Shown in pieces: positions 25,084 through 34,653 of a stretch of 64,000 bases of DNA. A program made the translations under genes and the position numbers. Position 1 is the stretch's first letter. Each line of letters starts with the position of its first letter. The DNA is from Fodinicurvata halophila (lineage in GTDB: Bacteria > Pseudomonadota > Alphaproteobacteria > Kiloniellales > DSM-21159): NCBI RefSeq assembly GCF_042651425.1, contig NZ_JBHSCW010000001.1:310001-374000 (forward strand). Direction: 5' to 3'. The notes beneath the pieces are model-generated. The model saw nothing but the letters and a program-made list of their open reading frames with translations. It made no database searches and had not been told where the DNA came from.

Positions 25084-26561
25084 CCGTAATTGACGACCAG
25101 AAACTTGATGTCTGTCATGCTTTCCATAGCATACCGGGTGCCCTCGCGCCCAAAGCCTGAGTCCTTCCACCCGCCGAATGGCATGTTGTCGATGCGGTAG
25201 ATCGGCACGTCATTGATCATCAGACCACCAACATCCCAGGTTTCAAGCGCCCGAAAGGCAGCTTTCAGGTCATTGGTGAAGTACCCGCCTTGCAGTCCGT
25301 AGCGTGACTGACCTGCAAGCCGAACGCCCTCCTCGGCCTTCTCCACCCGCTTGAGCGTCATCACCGGGCCGAAGATCTCTTCGCACTCGACCTTCATATC
25401 GGACGAGGTGTCCGTCAGGATCGTGGGTTCTATCACGGAACCGTGGCGCTGCCCGCCAGCCAGAACACGGGCACCGCCGGCGACAGCTTCCTCGATCCAC
25501 TCCTCAATTCTCTTGGCAGAGCCCTCGTCTATGACCGGCCCCACATCAATGCCTTCCTCAAGGGGATTGCCGACGCGACAGGACTGTACCCGAGCGACGA
25601 GCTCGCGCTCGAACTGCTTATAAATCGCGTCCTCGGCATAGATGCGCTGCACGCCGATGCAATACTGCCCTCCGTAAACGACACCGCCGCGCACGCAGCG
25701 CGCGGCCGCGAAGGCAATGTCGGCATCGGCGGCAACGACCACAGCACCATTGCCGCCGAGCTCCAGCGCCACTTTCTTCTTGCCAGCGATCTCCTTGATG
25801 TGCCAGCCGACCTTGGCGCTCCCGGTAAAGGAGACCATTGCAATCCGCGAATCCTTGACCAGACCTTCGGCAAGCTGCACGTCGCAATGCACCACCTGAA
25901 TCGCGTCCTCAGGCAGGCCTGCCTCAACCAAGACTTCCGCCAACAAGCGGCTCGTCAATGGCGTCTGGGGTGCCGGTTTCAGTATTACGGAGTTGCCCAC
26001 AGCCAGTGCCGGCGCCACCTTGTGAAGGACAAGGTTGAGCGGGAAATTGAAAGGCGTGATGGCAAGGATCGGCCCAATGGGAAAGTGCTTGGCGATCCCG
26101 ATCCGTCGGCCGAGATTGCTCAGGCTGTCCAGGTCCGCATCCTCGAGGCGCAACGGTGAACCGTCGGAGTTGGCCGTCTGATATGCAAAGACGCCGCCAT
26201 CGACGTCGAGCGGCACTTCATGACCCGAGAATGCGCGCGCTTCCCGGGCAGCATTGCGAAGGTTGAACAGAGATCGCGACAACTCCCCGCGCGCATCATA
26301 GAGCGGCTTGCCGGCTTCGGCGGCAATCAGGGAGATGAATTCATCGCTCCTGGCTTCGATCAGTTCCGCGGTGCGCTCTAGAATGTCTGCCCGGACAAAT
26401 CGCGGCAGATGCTTCATCAAATTGAACCCGGTTGTCGCTCGCTGAATGGCCGTTTCGATCTCGGCCGAACCGGCGACAGGCATCTCGCCCACGACATGAC
26501 CGTCATAGGGACAGCGGATTGTCTCGGTACGTGCTGATTTCTCTTCGCTCGCGGTGCTCAT
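25080..26561 (-). CDS. NAD(P)-dependent aldehyde dehydrogenase, block A
   Basis: An ALDH superfamily enzyme of about 493 aa oxidising an unknown aldehyde. ITPFNFPLNLVLHKVAPALA, VSFTGSAKVGW, ALELGGNGAVVV (general base Glu), GGQYCIGVQRIY (catalytic Cys) and EEIFGPVMTLKRV are present. It resembles the lactaldehyde/phosphonoacetaldehyde branch more than the betaine-aldehyde branch. Relative to typical members, about 25-30 extra residues lie between LDVDGGVFAYQ and KHFPIGPILAITPFN. Start 26561 is preferred to 26567 because AGAGG then has correct spacing. It lies 22 bases after livF. Confidence 0.88.
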   Translation of the reverse strand: MSTASEEKSARTETIRCPYDGHVVGEMPVAGSAEIETAIQRATTGFNLMKHLPRFVRADILERTAELIEARSDEFISLIAAEAGKPLYDARGELSRSLFNLRNAAREARAFSGHEVPLDVDGGVFAYQTANSDGSPLRLEDADLDSLSNLGRRIGIAKHFPIGPILAITPFNFPLNLVLHKVAPALAVGNSVILKPAPQTPLTSRLLAEVLVEAGLPEDAIQVVHCDVQLAEGLVKDSRIAMVSFTGSAKVGWHIKEIAGKKKVALELGGNGAVVVAADADIAFAAARCVRGGVVYGGQYCIGVQRIYAEDAIYKQFERELVARVQSCRVGNPLEEGIDVGPVIDEGSAKRIEEWIEEAVAGGARVLAGGQRHGSVIEPTILTDTSSDMKVECEEIFGPVMTLKRVEKAEEGVRLAGQSRYGLQGGYFTNDLKAAFRALETWDVGGLMINDVPIYRIDNMPFGGWKDSGFGREGTRYAMESMTDIKFLVVNYG

Positions 26562-26583
26562 TGTCATCCTCTGCGATTATCGC

Positions 26584-27306
26584 TCATGTGATGCCGATAT
26601 AGGCTTCCCGCACTTCGGGAGACTTCTCGATTTCGGCCGAGGGCCCCGAAAGCTTGACGACGCCTCGGTCCAGAACATAGGCCCGATGGGCCAGTTCGAG
26701 GGCCGTCATGACATCCTGTTCAACCAGGAGAATGGCGACGCCGCTGGCATTGATCTCCACCAACGCGTCACTGAGTAGTTCTACCGCGCGTGGCGCCAGA
26801 CCAAGCGAGAGTTCGTCGATCATCAGCAATCTCGGCCGGCTCATGATACCGCGCCCGATCGCACACATCTGCTGCTCCCCACCCGACAAGGTGGCCGCAT
26901 CCTGATTTGCCCGCTCGGCAAGCCGGGGAAAGATCGTCATAACCCGTTCGAGATCACGCGGGATGCTGGGATCCTTGCGAGGCCGCAGATAGGCACCCAT
27001 CAGCAAGTTGTCCCGCACACTCATCGTGCGGAAGAGCCTGCGGCCTTCCGGCACCTGTGCAATGCCGGCATGGAGCGCAGCATCGGGGGTGCAACCTGTC
27101 AGATCAGCTCCCTCCATCCGGATACTTCCCGCCCATGGTTGAACCAGGCCGGACACTGTTTTCAGAAGGGTCGTCTTTCCGGCGCCGTTGGATCCGATGA
27201 GGCAGACGATTTCGCCCGAACTGACGGCTAGATCGACCCCCCACAGAACCTGGATCTCGCCATACCCGCTTTCCAGACTGTCCACTTGAAGCAGAGTGTC
27301 ACTCAT
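26584..27306 (-). CDS. livF: Branched-chain-type ABC transporter ATP-binding protein LivF
   Basis: The second ATPase (240 aa) of a LivFGHMJ-type importer. Walker A is GSNGAGKTTLLKTV, the signature is LSGGEQQMCAIGRGIM, and Walker B is LLMIDELSLGLAP. The start at 27306 (MSDTLLQVD) overlaps the livG stop by eight bases; the earlier ATG at 27360 would run deep into livG. Substrates of this transporter class include branched amino acids, amides, urea and aromatic acids, so the true ligand is open. Confidence 0.92.
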   Translation of the reverse strand: MSDTLLQVDSLESGYGEIQVLWGVDLAVSSGEIVCLIGSNGAGKTTLLKTVSGLVQPWAGSIRMEGADLTGCTPDAALHAGIAQVPEGRRLFRTMSVRDNLLMGAYLRPRKDPSIPRDLERVMTIFPRLAERANQDAATLSGGEQQMCAIGRGIMSRPRLLMIDELSLGLAPRAVELLSDALVEINASGVAILLVEQDVMTALELAHRAYVLDRGVVKLSGPSAEIEKSPEVREAYIGIT

Positions 27307-28054
27307 TGGAGCCAGCCTCCTGCGCGCGTGCACGTGCATACCGGGCACCCAGATAGGCATCGATTACACGCTCGTCCTGACTGATCTCGGCCGGCGTGCC
27401 TTCGGCGATCTTGGCGCCATGATGAAGCACCACGATCCGCCCGCATAGCGACATCACCACTTTCATGAGGTGTTCGATGATAATGATCGTCACCCCCTGC
27501 TCGGCAATCCGCCGGATCAACGCCAGAGCTTCATCGATTTCCGCGGGATTGAGACCGGCGTTGACCTCGTCCAGCAGAAGAACCTTTGGCTTCATGGCCA
27601 GGCTTTTGGCCAGTTCCAGGCGTTTTCGACCGGCTAAAGTGAGCTCGGACGCGCGCATGTGACGAACGTCGCCGAGCCCGACGAAGCTAAGGGCATCGGC
27701 GGCCTGCGATTCGGCCTCCTTGATGCCATTCGCGCCCGCCGCAAACACGACAGCAGCCATCACGTTCTCCAGTGCACTCATTTCTGGGAATGGCTGAACC
27801 GTCTGATACGTACGGGCAATGCCCAGACGCGCCACCTGGTACGGCCGCTTTCCGTCGATGCGCTTGTCGTTGAACCAGATCGGACCTTCGCCACGCACCG
27901 CACCAGTGACGACATTGACGAGGGTAGTTTTGCCGGCACCATTCGGCCCGATGAGGCCAACAATCTCTCCGGCCTCCACGGACAGCTCAACATTATCGAG
28001 CGCAACCAGGCCATCGAAGCGGCAGGTGACCTGCTCCAGTCTCAGCACGCTCAT
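27299..28054 (-). CDS. livG: Branched-chain-type ABC transporter ATP-binding protein LivG
   Basis: The first ATPase (251 aa) of the same importer. It contains Walker A GPNGAGKTTLVNVV, the LivG-typical ARLGIARTYQTVQPFPEMS region, the signature LTLAGRKRLELAKSLAM, and Walker B VLLLDEVNAGLNPAE. Its start overlaps the livM stop (ATGA), and its 3' end overlaps livF, which indicates tight translational coupling. Confidence 0.92.
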   Translation of the reverse strand: MSVLRLEQVTCRFDGLVALDNVELSVEAGEIVGLIGPNGAGKTTLVNVVTGAVRGEGPIWFNDKRIDGKRPYQVARLGIARTYQTVQPFPEMSALENVMAAVVFAAGANGIKEAESQAADALSFVGLGDVRHMRASELTLAGRKRLELAKSLAMKPKVLLLDEVNAGLNPAEIDEALALIRRIAEQGVTIIIIEHLMKVVMSLCGRIVVLHHGAKIAEGTPAEISQDERVIDAYLGARYARARAQEAGSNE

Positions 28055-29016
28055 TTCTTGTGCTCCCCAGCCTTCTTGCGTGAAAGGAGCGTTCCCTTAC
28101 CTGCCCGTCCGGGCCGGCTTCTGACGAGACCAACCAAGCCATTTGGCAGGAAGAAGATCAGCGCAACGATGAGTATGCCCAGAACCCCGGAATGGAAGGA
28201 CAGGAAATTGCGCCAGACGAGTTCCTCCATGACCAGGAAGATCCCTGCACCAATAACAGGCCCGACCACCGTGCCCGCCCCGCCCAGCAATGCGATAACA
28301 ACCGGCTTGACCGAATGGAGGATGTCAAAGACGTCCGGCGGTTCGATATAGAAGACCCAGGAGGCGTAGATCGCCCCGGCACCACCGACAAACAGCGCGG
28401 ACAACGTAAATCCTACGACCTTATAGAAGGTAGTGTTTACGCCCACCATCGCTGATGCATCCTCGTTCTGGCGGATGCACTTCAGCGCAAACCCGATTTT
28501 GCTGGAAGCGACAAGCCAGTTCATTACGAATGCGAGCACGGCCAAGGATAACATCGCCCAGAAGAACAACCGCGCCTGGGCGTCCACCGATATCTGCAGG
28601 ACGGGCAAATTGAGCCCCATACCCCCGCCGGTCAGGCTGGTCCATGAGGTAGCAACTTCCAGCAGGACCTCCCCGACGACCAGGCTCGCGATGGCGAAAT
28701 AGTGCCCCTTCAAATGCAGGATTGCAGCGCCCAAAGCGGCGGCGAAAAGGGCCGCGGCAAGGCATGCGGCGCTCCAGGCTAACGGCATCGGCACACCGGA
28801 TCCCTGCAAAAGCGCACCGGTATAGGCACCAAGGCCAAAGAAGGCGGCCGTTGCAAAAGAAGGGTAGCCGGCATAGCCGCCAATCACGTTCCAGGACAGC
28901 GCCATTACGGCATACATCGCGAACATCGTGCCGAGCCGAAGCAGATAATTGTCGCCGAGGATGGGCAAACTTGCGATTACTGCGATTACCAGTGCCGTGA
29001 GGAGAATGCGCATCAT
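28051..29016 (-). CDS. livM: Branched-chain-type ABC transporter permease LivM
   Basis: A polytopic inner-membrane permease of about 321 aa, beginning MMRILLTALVIAVIASLPIL. It carries the LivM-type NVIGGYAGYPSFATAAFFGLGAYT region and the GGAGTVVGPVIGAG coupling segment near the C-terminus. The ATG at 29016 overlaps the livH stop (ATGATG); the longer upstream reading is antisense-like extension into livH and is rejected. It partners LivH to form the membrane channel. Confidence 0.9.
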   Translation of the reverse strand: MMRILLTALVIAVIASLPILGDNYLLRLGTMFAMYAVMALSWNVIGGYAGYPSFATAAFFGLGAYTGALLQGSGVPMPLAWSAACLAAALFAAALGAAILHLKGHYFAIASLVVGEVLLEVATSWTSLTGGGMGLNLPVLQISVDAQARLFFWAMLSLAVLAFVMNWLVASSKIGFALKCIRQNEDASAMVGVNTTFYKVVGFTLSALFVGGAGAIYASWVFYIEPPDVFDILHSVKPVVIALLGGAGTVVGPVIGAGIFLVMEELVWRNFLSFHSGVLGILIVALIFFLPNGLVGLVRSRPGRAGKGTLLSRKKAGEHKK

Positions 29017-29879
29017 TCGTATCCCTTCCGGCCCATGATGCCCGTCGGCTTGAAGATCAGCAGCAGGATAAGAATCACGAACGCAATGGTGAGTCCGTGC
29101 TCCGGGCCGAAAAACAATGCGCCAAAGCTCTCGATCACACCAAGCGCGAGTCCGCCGATCAGTGCGCCCCCGATGCTCCCAAGGCCACCGAGAACGCATA
29201 CGACGAAGGCGATGCCGAGAAACTCGGTGCTGTTCAGAGGGGAGATCGGGAAGATCAGACTGAGCAGGCTTCCGCCCGCACCCGCCATGAAAGCGCCTAT
29301 TCCGAACGTCAATGCATACACATGCTTGACATTTACTCCCATCAAGGCAGCAGCTTCACGGTCCATACGCACAGCCACAATAGCCTTGCCCATCCGCGAA
29401 CGTATCAGGACGAAATAGAGAATTGCCGTCAGCAGGATTGCCAGAGCCATGGCGAAAAGACGGTCAAGCGGTATGATGAGATCCCCGAGCGGCGCGCTGC
29501 CCATAGGATTCTCCAGCCGGACAGTGCGATAGTCAGCGGTAAAGGCAACAAGCATGCTGTTGTTGAGCAGCAACTCCAGCCCGAAGGTCAGAACCAGCGT
29601 CGTCAGCACAGGTGCGCCCATGACGCGGTTGATTAAGCCGCGCTGCGTCAGGTAGCCGAGCACGAAGAGAAGAGCGCCCGCGATGATGATCGAGGCGAAA
29701 GGATGCAGCCCCAAATGAACCCAGGCAAAATAGGCTACATAGGAGCCAAGCACCACAAACGAGCCATGCACGATGTTGATGACGTTCAGAACGCCCCATA
29801 CCAGGGAAAAACCGACTGCGATGCAGGCATAAAGGCCTCCCAGCATCAGCCCGTTGAGCAGGATCTGCACATAAAACAT
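29013..29879 (-). CDS. livH: Branched-chain-type ABC transporter permease LivH
   Basis: A 288 aa permease with multiple membrane helices, beginning MFYVQILLNGLMLGGLYACIAVG. The typical LivH blocks GFSLVWGVLNVINIVHGSFVVLGSY and VVCVLGGLGSIGGALIGGLALGVIES are present. It lies 70 bases after the binding-protein gene and overlaps livM. Normal length and composition. Confidence 0.92.
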   Translation of the reverse strand: MFYVQILLNGLMLGGLYACIAVGFSLVWGVLNVINIVHGSFVVLGSYVAYFAWVHLGLHPFASIIIAGALLFVLGYLTQRGLINRVMGAPVLTTLVLTFGLELLLNNSMLVAFTADYRTVRLENPMGSAPLGDLIIPLDRLFAMALAILLTAILYFVLIRSRMGKAIVAVRMDREAAALMGVNVKHVYALTFGIGAFMAGAGGSLLSLIFPISPLNSTEFLGIAFVVCVLGGLGSIGGALIGGLALGVIESFGALFFGPEHGLTIAFVILILLLIFKPTGIMGRKGYE

Positions 29880-29949
29880 CGCGAAGGATCCGGATGGACG
29901 TCAGTCGCGGAAGTGCCTTATCCGCGACTGACTAAGGGTGAGGGCAGCT

Positions 29950-31164
29950 TCAATTGATGCCGCCGAAGCGCATATCGGTCTGCTTGATGGCTTCAGGATA
30001 GATTACCTTGGCCTCGCCATCCTGGATCTGGAACACCGGTGGCTCGAGCGAAGTGATCTGGCCGGTCTCTCCAAAACGGATCGGGCCGTAGAATGTCATC
30101 ACGTCAATGTCGGCCAGCGCATCGCGAACCGTGACCGGATCGATCGAGTCAACCTCTTCAATTGCCAGCTGAAGGATCACGCCGGCTGCACTCGCAGATG
30201 CCTCGGCGTAGTCCGGACGGCTGTCGTACTCCTCCTCGAACAGCTCCAAGTAGTTCGCGGTCGTTCCGAAAACTCCCTCGCCGTCATACTCGACTGCAGG
30301 ATGCCACCAGGCAGCACTGGACACGTTTTCAGCCGCTTCGCCCGTGGCCTCGATGAACTCCTTGTATGCGGGTCCGGCGATCATGCTCAGCACTTGCGGC
30401 TGCACGCCAAGATCCCGCATCTGCCGGCGAATGAGAATGAGATCATTGATATAGCCTGTCGCAAAAACCCAGTCAGGCTGCGAGTCCCGCAAAAGAGTGA
30501 GCGCCGAGGAATGGTCGTTAGTGCCGATCGCATACTCGTCGAAGGACACGACCTCGAAACCGTTCTCCTCCGCCGATTTTTCCATCTCGTTGGCAATTGC
30601 CAGCGGGAAAAGATCGTTTCGCGCGTAGATGGCCACCGTTTCGATATCCTCGCCCGATCCGGCAACGATCTCGGCCATCGGGTCGGTCAGCGTATTGTTG
30701 GGGGTGAAGGTCCCAAACAGGAACCGGTAGCCCTGGTTGTAAACCTCTTCCGAGGATGCGGTCGCCGCCACCGTGGGGATCTGGTAGCGTTCGGAGACGC
30801 TGCTCGCGGCCTTCGTCGCACCCGAGCCGAACGGCGAGAACAGGAAGTCGACGTCCTCCTCCGTGATCAGCCGTTCTGCCGTCTGTACCGCTCGCGGCGT
30901 GTTCGACTCATAGTCCACGTAAACGATCTCGACCCTGTAGTCAGTATCACCAACGGTAATGCCACCGTTCTCGTTAACCGTCTTTGCCCAGAGGTCGTAA
31001 CCACGCTGCTGCTTATCGCCTTCGGGTGACAACGGTCCTGTCAGGGGCAAGGGCGCGCCTATGCGGATCATGTCGTCTTCCGCGGCCGCCGAACCTGCCA
31101 AACCGGATACTCCTACGGCCAACGCAAGGCCGATGCCCATCAAACTCCATGTGCACTGAGCCAT
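29950..31164 (-). CDS. Branched-chain-type ABC transporter substrate-binding protein
   Basis: A periplasmic binding protein of 404 aa (Peripla_BP_6 type). The signal peptide MAQCTWSLMGIGLALAVGV ends near AGSAAAEDD, and the mature protein starts DMIRIGAPLPLTGPLSPEG. The pair ATASSEEVYNQGYRF and GPAYKEFIEATGEAAENVSSA is typical of LivJ/AmiC-like receptors. Start 31164 is supported by a purine-rich GGAAGGGGG site upstream. It is the first transporter gene after the LysR gene, with a 116 bp gap that likely holds the operon promoter. Confidence 0.88.
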   Translation of the reverse strand: MAQCTWSLMGIGLALAVGVSGLAGSAAAEDDMIRIGAPLPLTGPLSPEGDKQQRGYDLWAKTVNENGGITVGDTDYRVEIVYVDYESNTPRAVQTAERLITEEDVDFLFSPFGSGATKAASSVSERYQIPTVAATASSEEVYNQGYRFLFGTFTPNNTLTDPMAEIVAGSGEDIETVAIYARNDLFPLAIANEMEKSAEENGFEVVSFDEYAIGTNDHSSALTLLRDSQPDWVFATGYINDLILIRRQMRDLGVQPQVLSMIAGPAYKEFIEATGEAAENVSSAAWWHPAVEYDGEGVFGTTANYLELFEEEYDSRPDYAEASASAAGVILQLAIEEVDSIDPVTVRDALADIDVMTFYGPIRFGETGQITSLEPPVFQIQDGEAKVIYPEAIKQTDMRFGGIN

Positions 31165-31280
31165 TTTCACACCCCCTTCCGTCCAGAAGTCGAGTAAACC
31201 GAATAAACTGTGACTCTGGTTAATGTTCTCTGGAAGCAGAAATTTACGTTCAGGGCGTTGCGTAAATTGCAACATCCTTG

Positions 31281-32168
31281 CTAAAGGGCGAATGTTTCAA
31301 GGATGGTTTTCACAAATCCATCCGCAGCCGGCGTCAGATCAATCTCGGCATGCTTGCACACCTGTGTTTTCGCTTGGCCGAGAATGGCATCGTCGATGGG
31401 AACGCCAACAAGTCGCTGAGAGATCAGTTCCTGTTCGAACGAAAATCCGGGCAGAAACGCAATTCCCATTTCCTGAAGAACGAACTGGCGGAGCATGTCG
31501 ATTGAGTTTGTTTCGAGGCGAACATTGATTCCGAGTTGCTCGGTCGCGCTGGCATGGTCGATGAGATGTCGTATGCCGAAAGAGCGGTCAGGCAAGGCAA
31601 CGGGCTGATCGGTCAGCTCTGCAAGGCTCACCTGGCGCCGTTCAGCAAATGGGTGAGATGGACTCATGACTGCCAAAAGCGGCTGGACAATGCTTGCGAT
31701 CACTTCTACGTCGCTGCGCGGCAGTGGGTGAAAGGAAATTCCGATATCACCCATATCCTCGGCAATCGCTGCCATGACCCCGTCGGTTCCCGCCACGCGA
31801 ACATCGTAAGTAATCTGAGGGTGACGCTTCGAAAATGAGGCGATCGCTTGGGGCAGCATCCAGCCGATGGTTCCCTCCACCGTGTAAATGGTCACATGCC
31901 CCCTGTGCAGCCCCTTGAGAGCGTCGATTGAGGCACGCACCCGATGGAGCTCACGGCTGCGGCTCCGTGTGAAGCGCGCCAACACCTCGCCCTCCGGCGT
32001 CAGCTTGACGCCTTTGGCATGGCGGATGATCAGAGGCGCCTCGAACATATGTTCCAGCTTGTCAATCTGTCGGCTAACCGAGGAAGGGGAGACGTTGAGG
32101 GTTTCAGCTGCCTTCCTGATTGAACCCAATTGGGAGACCTTGTCGAAATAAGTGAACGCTGTATCCAT
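31281..32168 (-). CDS. LysR-family transcriptional regulator, block A
   Basis: A 295 aa LTTR. The N-terminal winged helix contains GSIRKAAETLNVSPSSVSRQIDKLEHMF, followed by the effector domain with HVTIYTVEGTIGWMLPQAI. It is encoded directly upstream of and in the same direction as the block A transporter operon, unlike the usual divergent arrangement. It probably controls that operon in response to the transported compound or a breakdown product. No LTTR binding site (T-N11-A) was picked out with confidence. Confidence 0.88.
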   Translation of the reverse strand: MDTAFTYFDKVSQLGSIRKAAETLNVSPSSVSRQIDKLEHMFEAPLIIRHAKGVKLTPEGEVLARFTRSRSRELHRVRASIDALKGLHRGHVTIYTVEGTIGWMLPQAIASFSKRHPQITYDVRVAGTDGVMAAIAEDMGDIGISFHPLPRSDVEVIASIVQPLLAVMSPSHPFAERRQVSLAELTDQPVALPDRSFGIRHLIDHASATEQLGINVRLETNSIDMLRQFVLQEMGIAFLPGFSFEQELISQRLVGVPIDDAILGQAKTQVCKHAEIDLTPAADGFVKTILETFAL

Positions 32169-32386
32169 TCAACGCCGCTCCAATTGGGTCTGTACCATCG
32201 CCAAAGGTTATGTTGTCCAGCGTATCATAGGAAACCATCACAGAGACTCCGAGCGTCGGAGCTCATCTTGTGTACGGGAATGTATTGGAATCGCCACAGC
32301 AAGGGGAACAAGCCTGTTCTCGATCGTTCGGATATGCCGTGGCAATCCAATAGTGTACAGATTCTAACGCGAGCGCTTTAGGATCA

Positions 32387-32418
32387 TCCGGCTGCTTCTA
32401 GAATTCGATGCAGCCGGA
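32387..32418 (-). other. Hairpin after the amidase gene, in a 298 bp gene-free gap
   Basis: TCCGGCTGC (32387-32395) and GCAGCCGGA (32410-32418) form a nine-base stem with a 14-base loop. It lies downstream of the block B operon end, but no T run follows, so it may be a transcript-end or processing structure rather than a classical terminator. The rest of 32169-32466 shows nothing recognisable apart from the LysR promoter zone. Confidence 0.4.
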
Positions 32419-32466
32419 AGCAGGCCACATTCTTCCAAATTACTGAAAAATCAGCCCCAAACCAAT

Positions 32467-33870
32467 TCAATATGAGGCAGCTCTCTGAAAAGACCCCAAC
32501 CCTCGATGCAGGTCGTTCGCCAGATTCAAGAGAGTTTCCTCCTCATACCAACGACCGGCCAACTGTAGCCCTATCGGCAGTCCTTGACTGGTCCATCCAC
32601 AGGGCACTGAGATTGCCGGATGGCCCGTCAGGTTCATCGGGAAGGTATAAGGATACCAACCGGCACGGATTGCGCCAGCATTGACCCCTGCAATTTCCAC
32701 ATCTGCATGGCTATCTGTATCGGCCGATAAGGACGCAGCCGCCAACGTGGGCGTCAACAGAACATCAAACTTCTCAAAAAGTCGTTCCAGTTCTCGGTAG
32801 AGTGCGGTCCTCTCCGACATCGCGTTCTGCACGTCGATCCCACTGCGGGCTCGCCCATTTTCCATGGTCTGAACAAAGGAGGGATCAAACCGTTCGCGCT
32901 CACTATCAAGATGGGACCCCACGCGGGCCATCAAGGCAGATTCCAGATGAACTCGGAAGCCGGGCTCATAGCGGGCAAAGTTGACGTCTATCGTCTCGAT
33001 CTCGGCCCCCTGCTGTTCGAGTTCTGCAGCTGCCTTCTTGACGGCTACAGCCACTTCTTCCTCGATCGCGGGGTTGCCGACCTTGAGCGCAAAGCCGATT
33101 CGAAGGGGCTTTGGTGGAACCACGGCATCTGCCAGGACCTTTGCCCAGGGATCACGTGAATCAGGGCCAGCCATCACAGAGTACATAAGCTTCAGGTCTT
33201 CCAGGTTGGCCGTCATCGGGCCAATGTAGGAATTGTTTCCGAACAGATCTGCTGAATGAACGTGCGGAATGCGCCCTTGAGTGGCTTTTAACCCGTAGGT
33301 TCCGCAAATGCTTGCCGGTATCCTGACTGATCCTCCGCCGTCGGTGCCAATCGCAAGTGGCACTTGGCGCAGTGCAACAGAGACAGCAGCGCCTCCGCTG
33401 GAGCCTCCACTCGTATAATCAGTGTTCCAGGGATTGAGCGTTCGCCCGAACAATGGGCTTTCGGTGAAGGGCTTGTGGCCGAACTCGGGTGTTGTGGTCT
33501 TGCCCACGATCACCGCATCTGCCGCCCGCAGTCTGGCAACCGGCGCTGCGTCTTCCGGTGCCTGCTTGCCGGCGAACACCGCCGAGCCGGAAGAGGTGGG
33601 CATGCCGGCCACATGCACCAGATCCTTGACCGAAACGGGCACTCCCGCCAAGGGACCCAGGTCCTTTCCACTGGCACGGTCGGCGTCCACTCGCTCTGCC
33701 TCAGCCAGTGCATTTTCCTTATCGAGATGGATGAAAGCGTTGGCCTTTGGTTCGGTCGCTTCGATACGGGACAAGGCGGCGCTGACGGCTTCCCTGGCAG
33801 AAAGCTCTCCGCTTTGGACGCGCGCGGCTATTTCAGTGGCGGTCAGCGCCACGTAATCCTGTTCCTGCAT
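32467..33870 (-). CDS. Amidase signature-family hydrolase
   Basis: A 467 aa Ser-cisSer-Lys amidase cleaving a carboxamide to acid plus ammonia or amine. The Lys is in GVPVSVKDLVHVAG, the serine-rich motif is YTSGGSSGGAAVSVALRQVP, and the nucleophile block is LAIGTDGGGSVRIPASICG. No signal peptide is present, so it is cytoplasmic. It is the last gene of the long block B operon, ten bases after an SDR gene. With the upstream NodB-fold hydrolase it could open an imide and then cleave the half-amide; this is inference. Confidence 0.9.
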   Translation of the reverse strand: MQEQDYVALTATEIAARVQSGELSAREAVSAALSRIEATEPKANAFIHLDKENALAEAERVDADRASGKDLGPLAGVPVSVKDLVHVAGMPTSSGSAVFAGKQAPEDAAPVARLRAADAVIVGKTTTPEFGHKPFTESPLFGRTLNPWNTDYTSGGSSGGAAVSVALRQVPLAIGTDGGGSVRIPASICGTYGLKATQGRIPHVHSADLFGNNSYIGPMTANLEDLKLMYSVMAGPDSRDPWAKVLADAVVPPKPLRIGFALKVGNPAIEEEVAVAVKKAAAELEQQGAEIETIDVNFARYEPGFRVHLESALMARVGSHLDSERERFDPSFVQTMENGRARSGIDVQNAMSERTALYRELERLFEKFDVLLTPTLAAASLSADTDSHADVEIAGVNAGAIRAGWYPYTFPMNLTGHPAISVPCGWTSQGLPIGLQLAGRWYEEETLLNLANDLHRGLGSFQRAASY

Positions 33871-33880
33871 AGTATCTCCT

Positions 33881-34639
33881 TCAGATCATCCAGCGTCCGC
33901 CATCCACCAAGAGGGTCTGGCCTGTCATGTATCGGCCCGCCGGGCTGGCAAGGAACACCACTACATTGGCGATATCCTCGGGTTCCCCGACGATGCCCAT
34001 AGGCACGGTGTCCTTGATGCGCTCTATCACTTCGGATGGCATGTAATCATGTGCACGTGTCCGTATGGCGCCAGGTCCTACGGCATTCACCGTGATTCCG
34101 GCTGGAGCCAGTTCCCTTGCTAATGACCGCGTAAAACCGATAACGCCCATCTTTGCAGCAGCATAATCGGCCAGCCCAACATCTCCGTAAAAGGCCGCTT
34201 CGGTCGACATATTGACAATGCGCCCCTGACCTCGGGCAACCATGCCAGGTGCGACAAGCCGACTAAGGCGCAGAGTTGTCATGAGAGAAATCTCGAGGAC
34301 CGAGCGCCAGGTTTCCTCTTTGGACTCCACGAACGGTCCGACCTTTTCGCGTGCGCTCTGACCAACGTTATTGAAAAGCACATCGATCGGCCCGAGATCA
34401 TGCTCTGCACGTTTAACAGCACTCTCCAGCGCCTCTCCATCCGTGCAGTCTGTGACGAATGCTGCGGACTTACTCCCCAAAGCTTCGACTTCTTCGGCAA
34501 CCTTCTCCAGTGATGAGTCTTCGATATCCAGAAGCGCAAGGTCCGCACCAGCTTCAGCGAAGGCCAAGGCAGTTGCCCGTCCTATGCCATTGGCGGCGCC
34601 CGTTACCATGGCTGTTCCTGAGATGGAAAAGGCAGACAC
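33881..34639 (-). CDS. Short-chain dehydrogenase/reductase 1, block B
   Basis: A classical SDR of 252 aa. The cofactor motif TGAANGIGRATALAF is near residue 14, followed by LFNNVGQSA. The catalytic set is NMSTEAAF and the ADYAAAKMGVIGF Tyr-x3-Lys motif. The acidic LLDIEDSSL after the first strand favours NAD(H). The C-terminal YMTGQTLLVDGGRWMI is typical. The substrate is unknown. It follows the second SDR by 14 bases. Confidence 0.88.
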   Translation of the reverse strand: MSAFSISGTAMVTGAANGIGRATALAFAEAGADLALLDIEDSSLEKVAEEVEALGSKSAAFVTDCTDGEALESAVKRAEHDLGPIDVLFNNVGQSAREKVGPFVESKEETWRSVLEISLMTTLRLSRLVAPGMVARGQGRIVNMSTEAAFYGDVGLADYAAAKMGVIGFTRSLARELAPAGITVNAVGPGAIRTRAHDYMPSEVIERIKDTVPMGIVGEPEDIANVVVFLASPAGRYMTGQTLLVDGGRWMI

Positions 34640-34653
34640 AGTGACCTCTCCAG

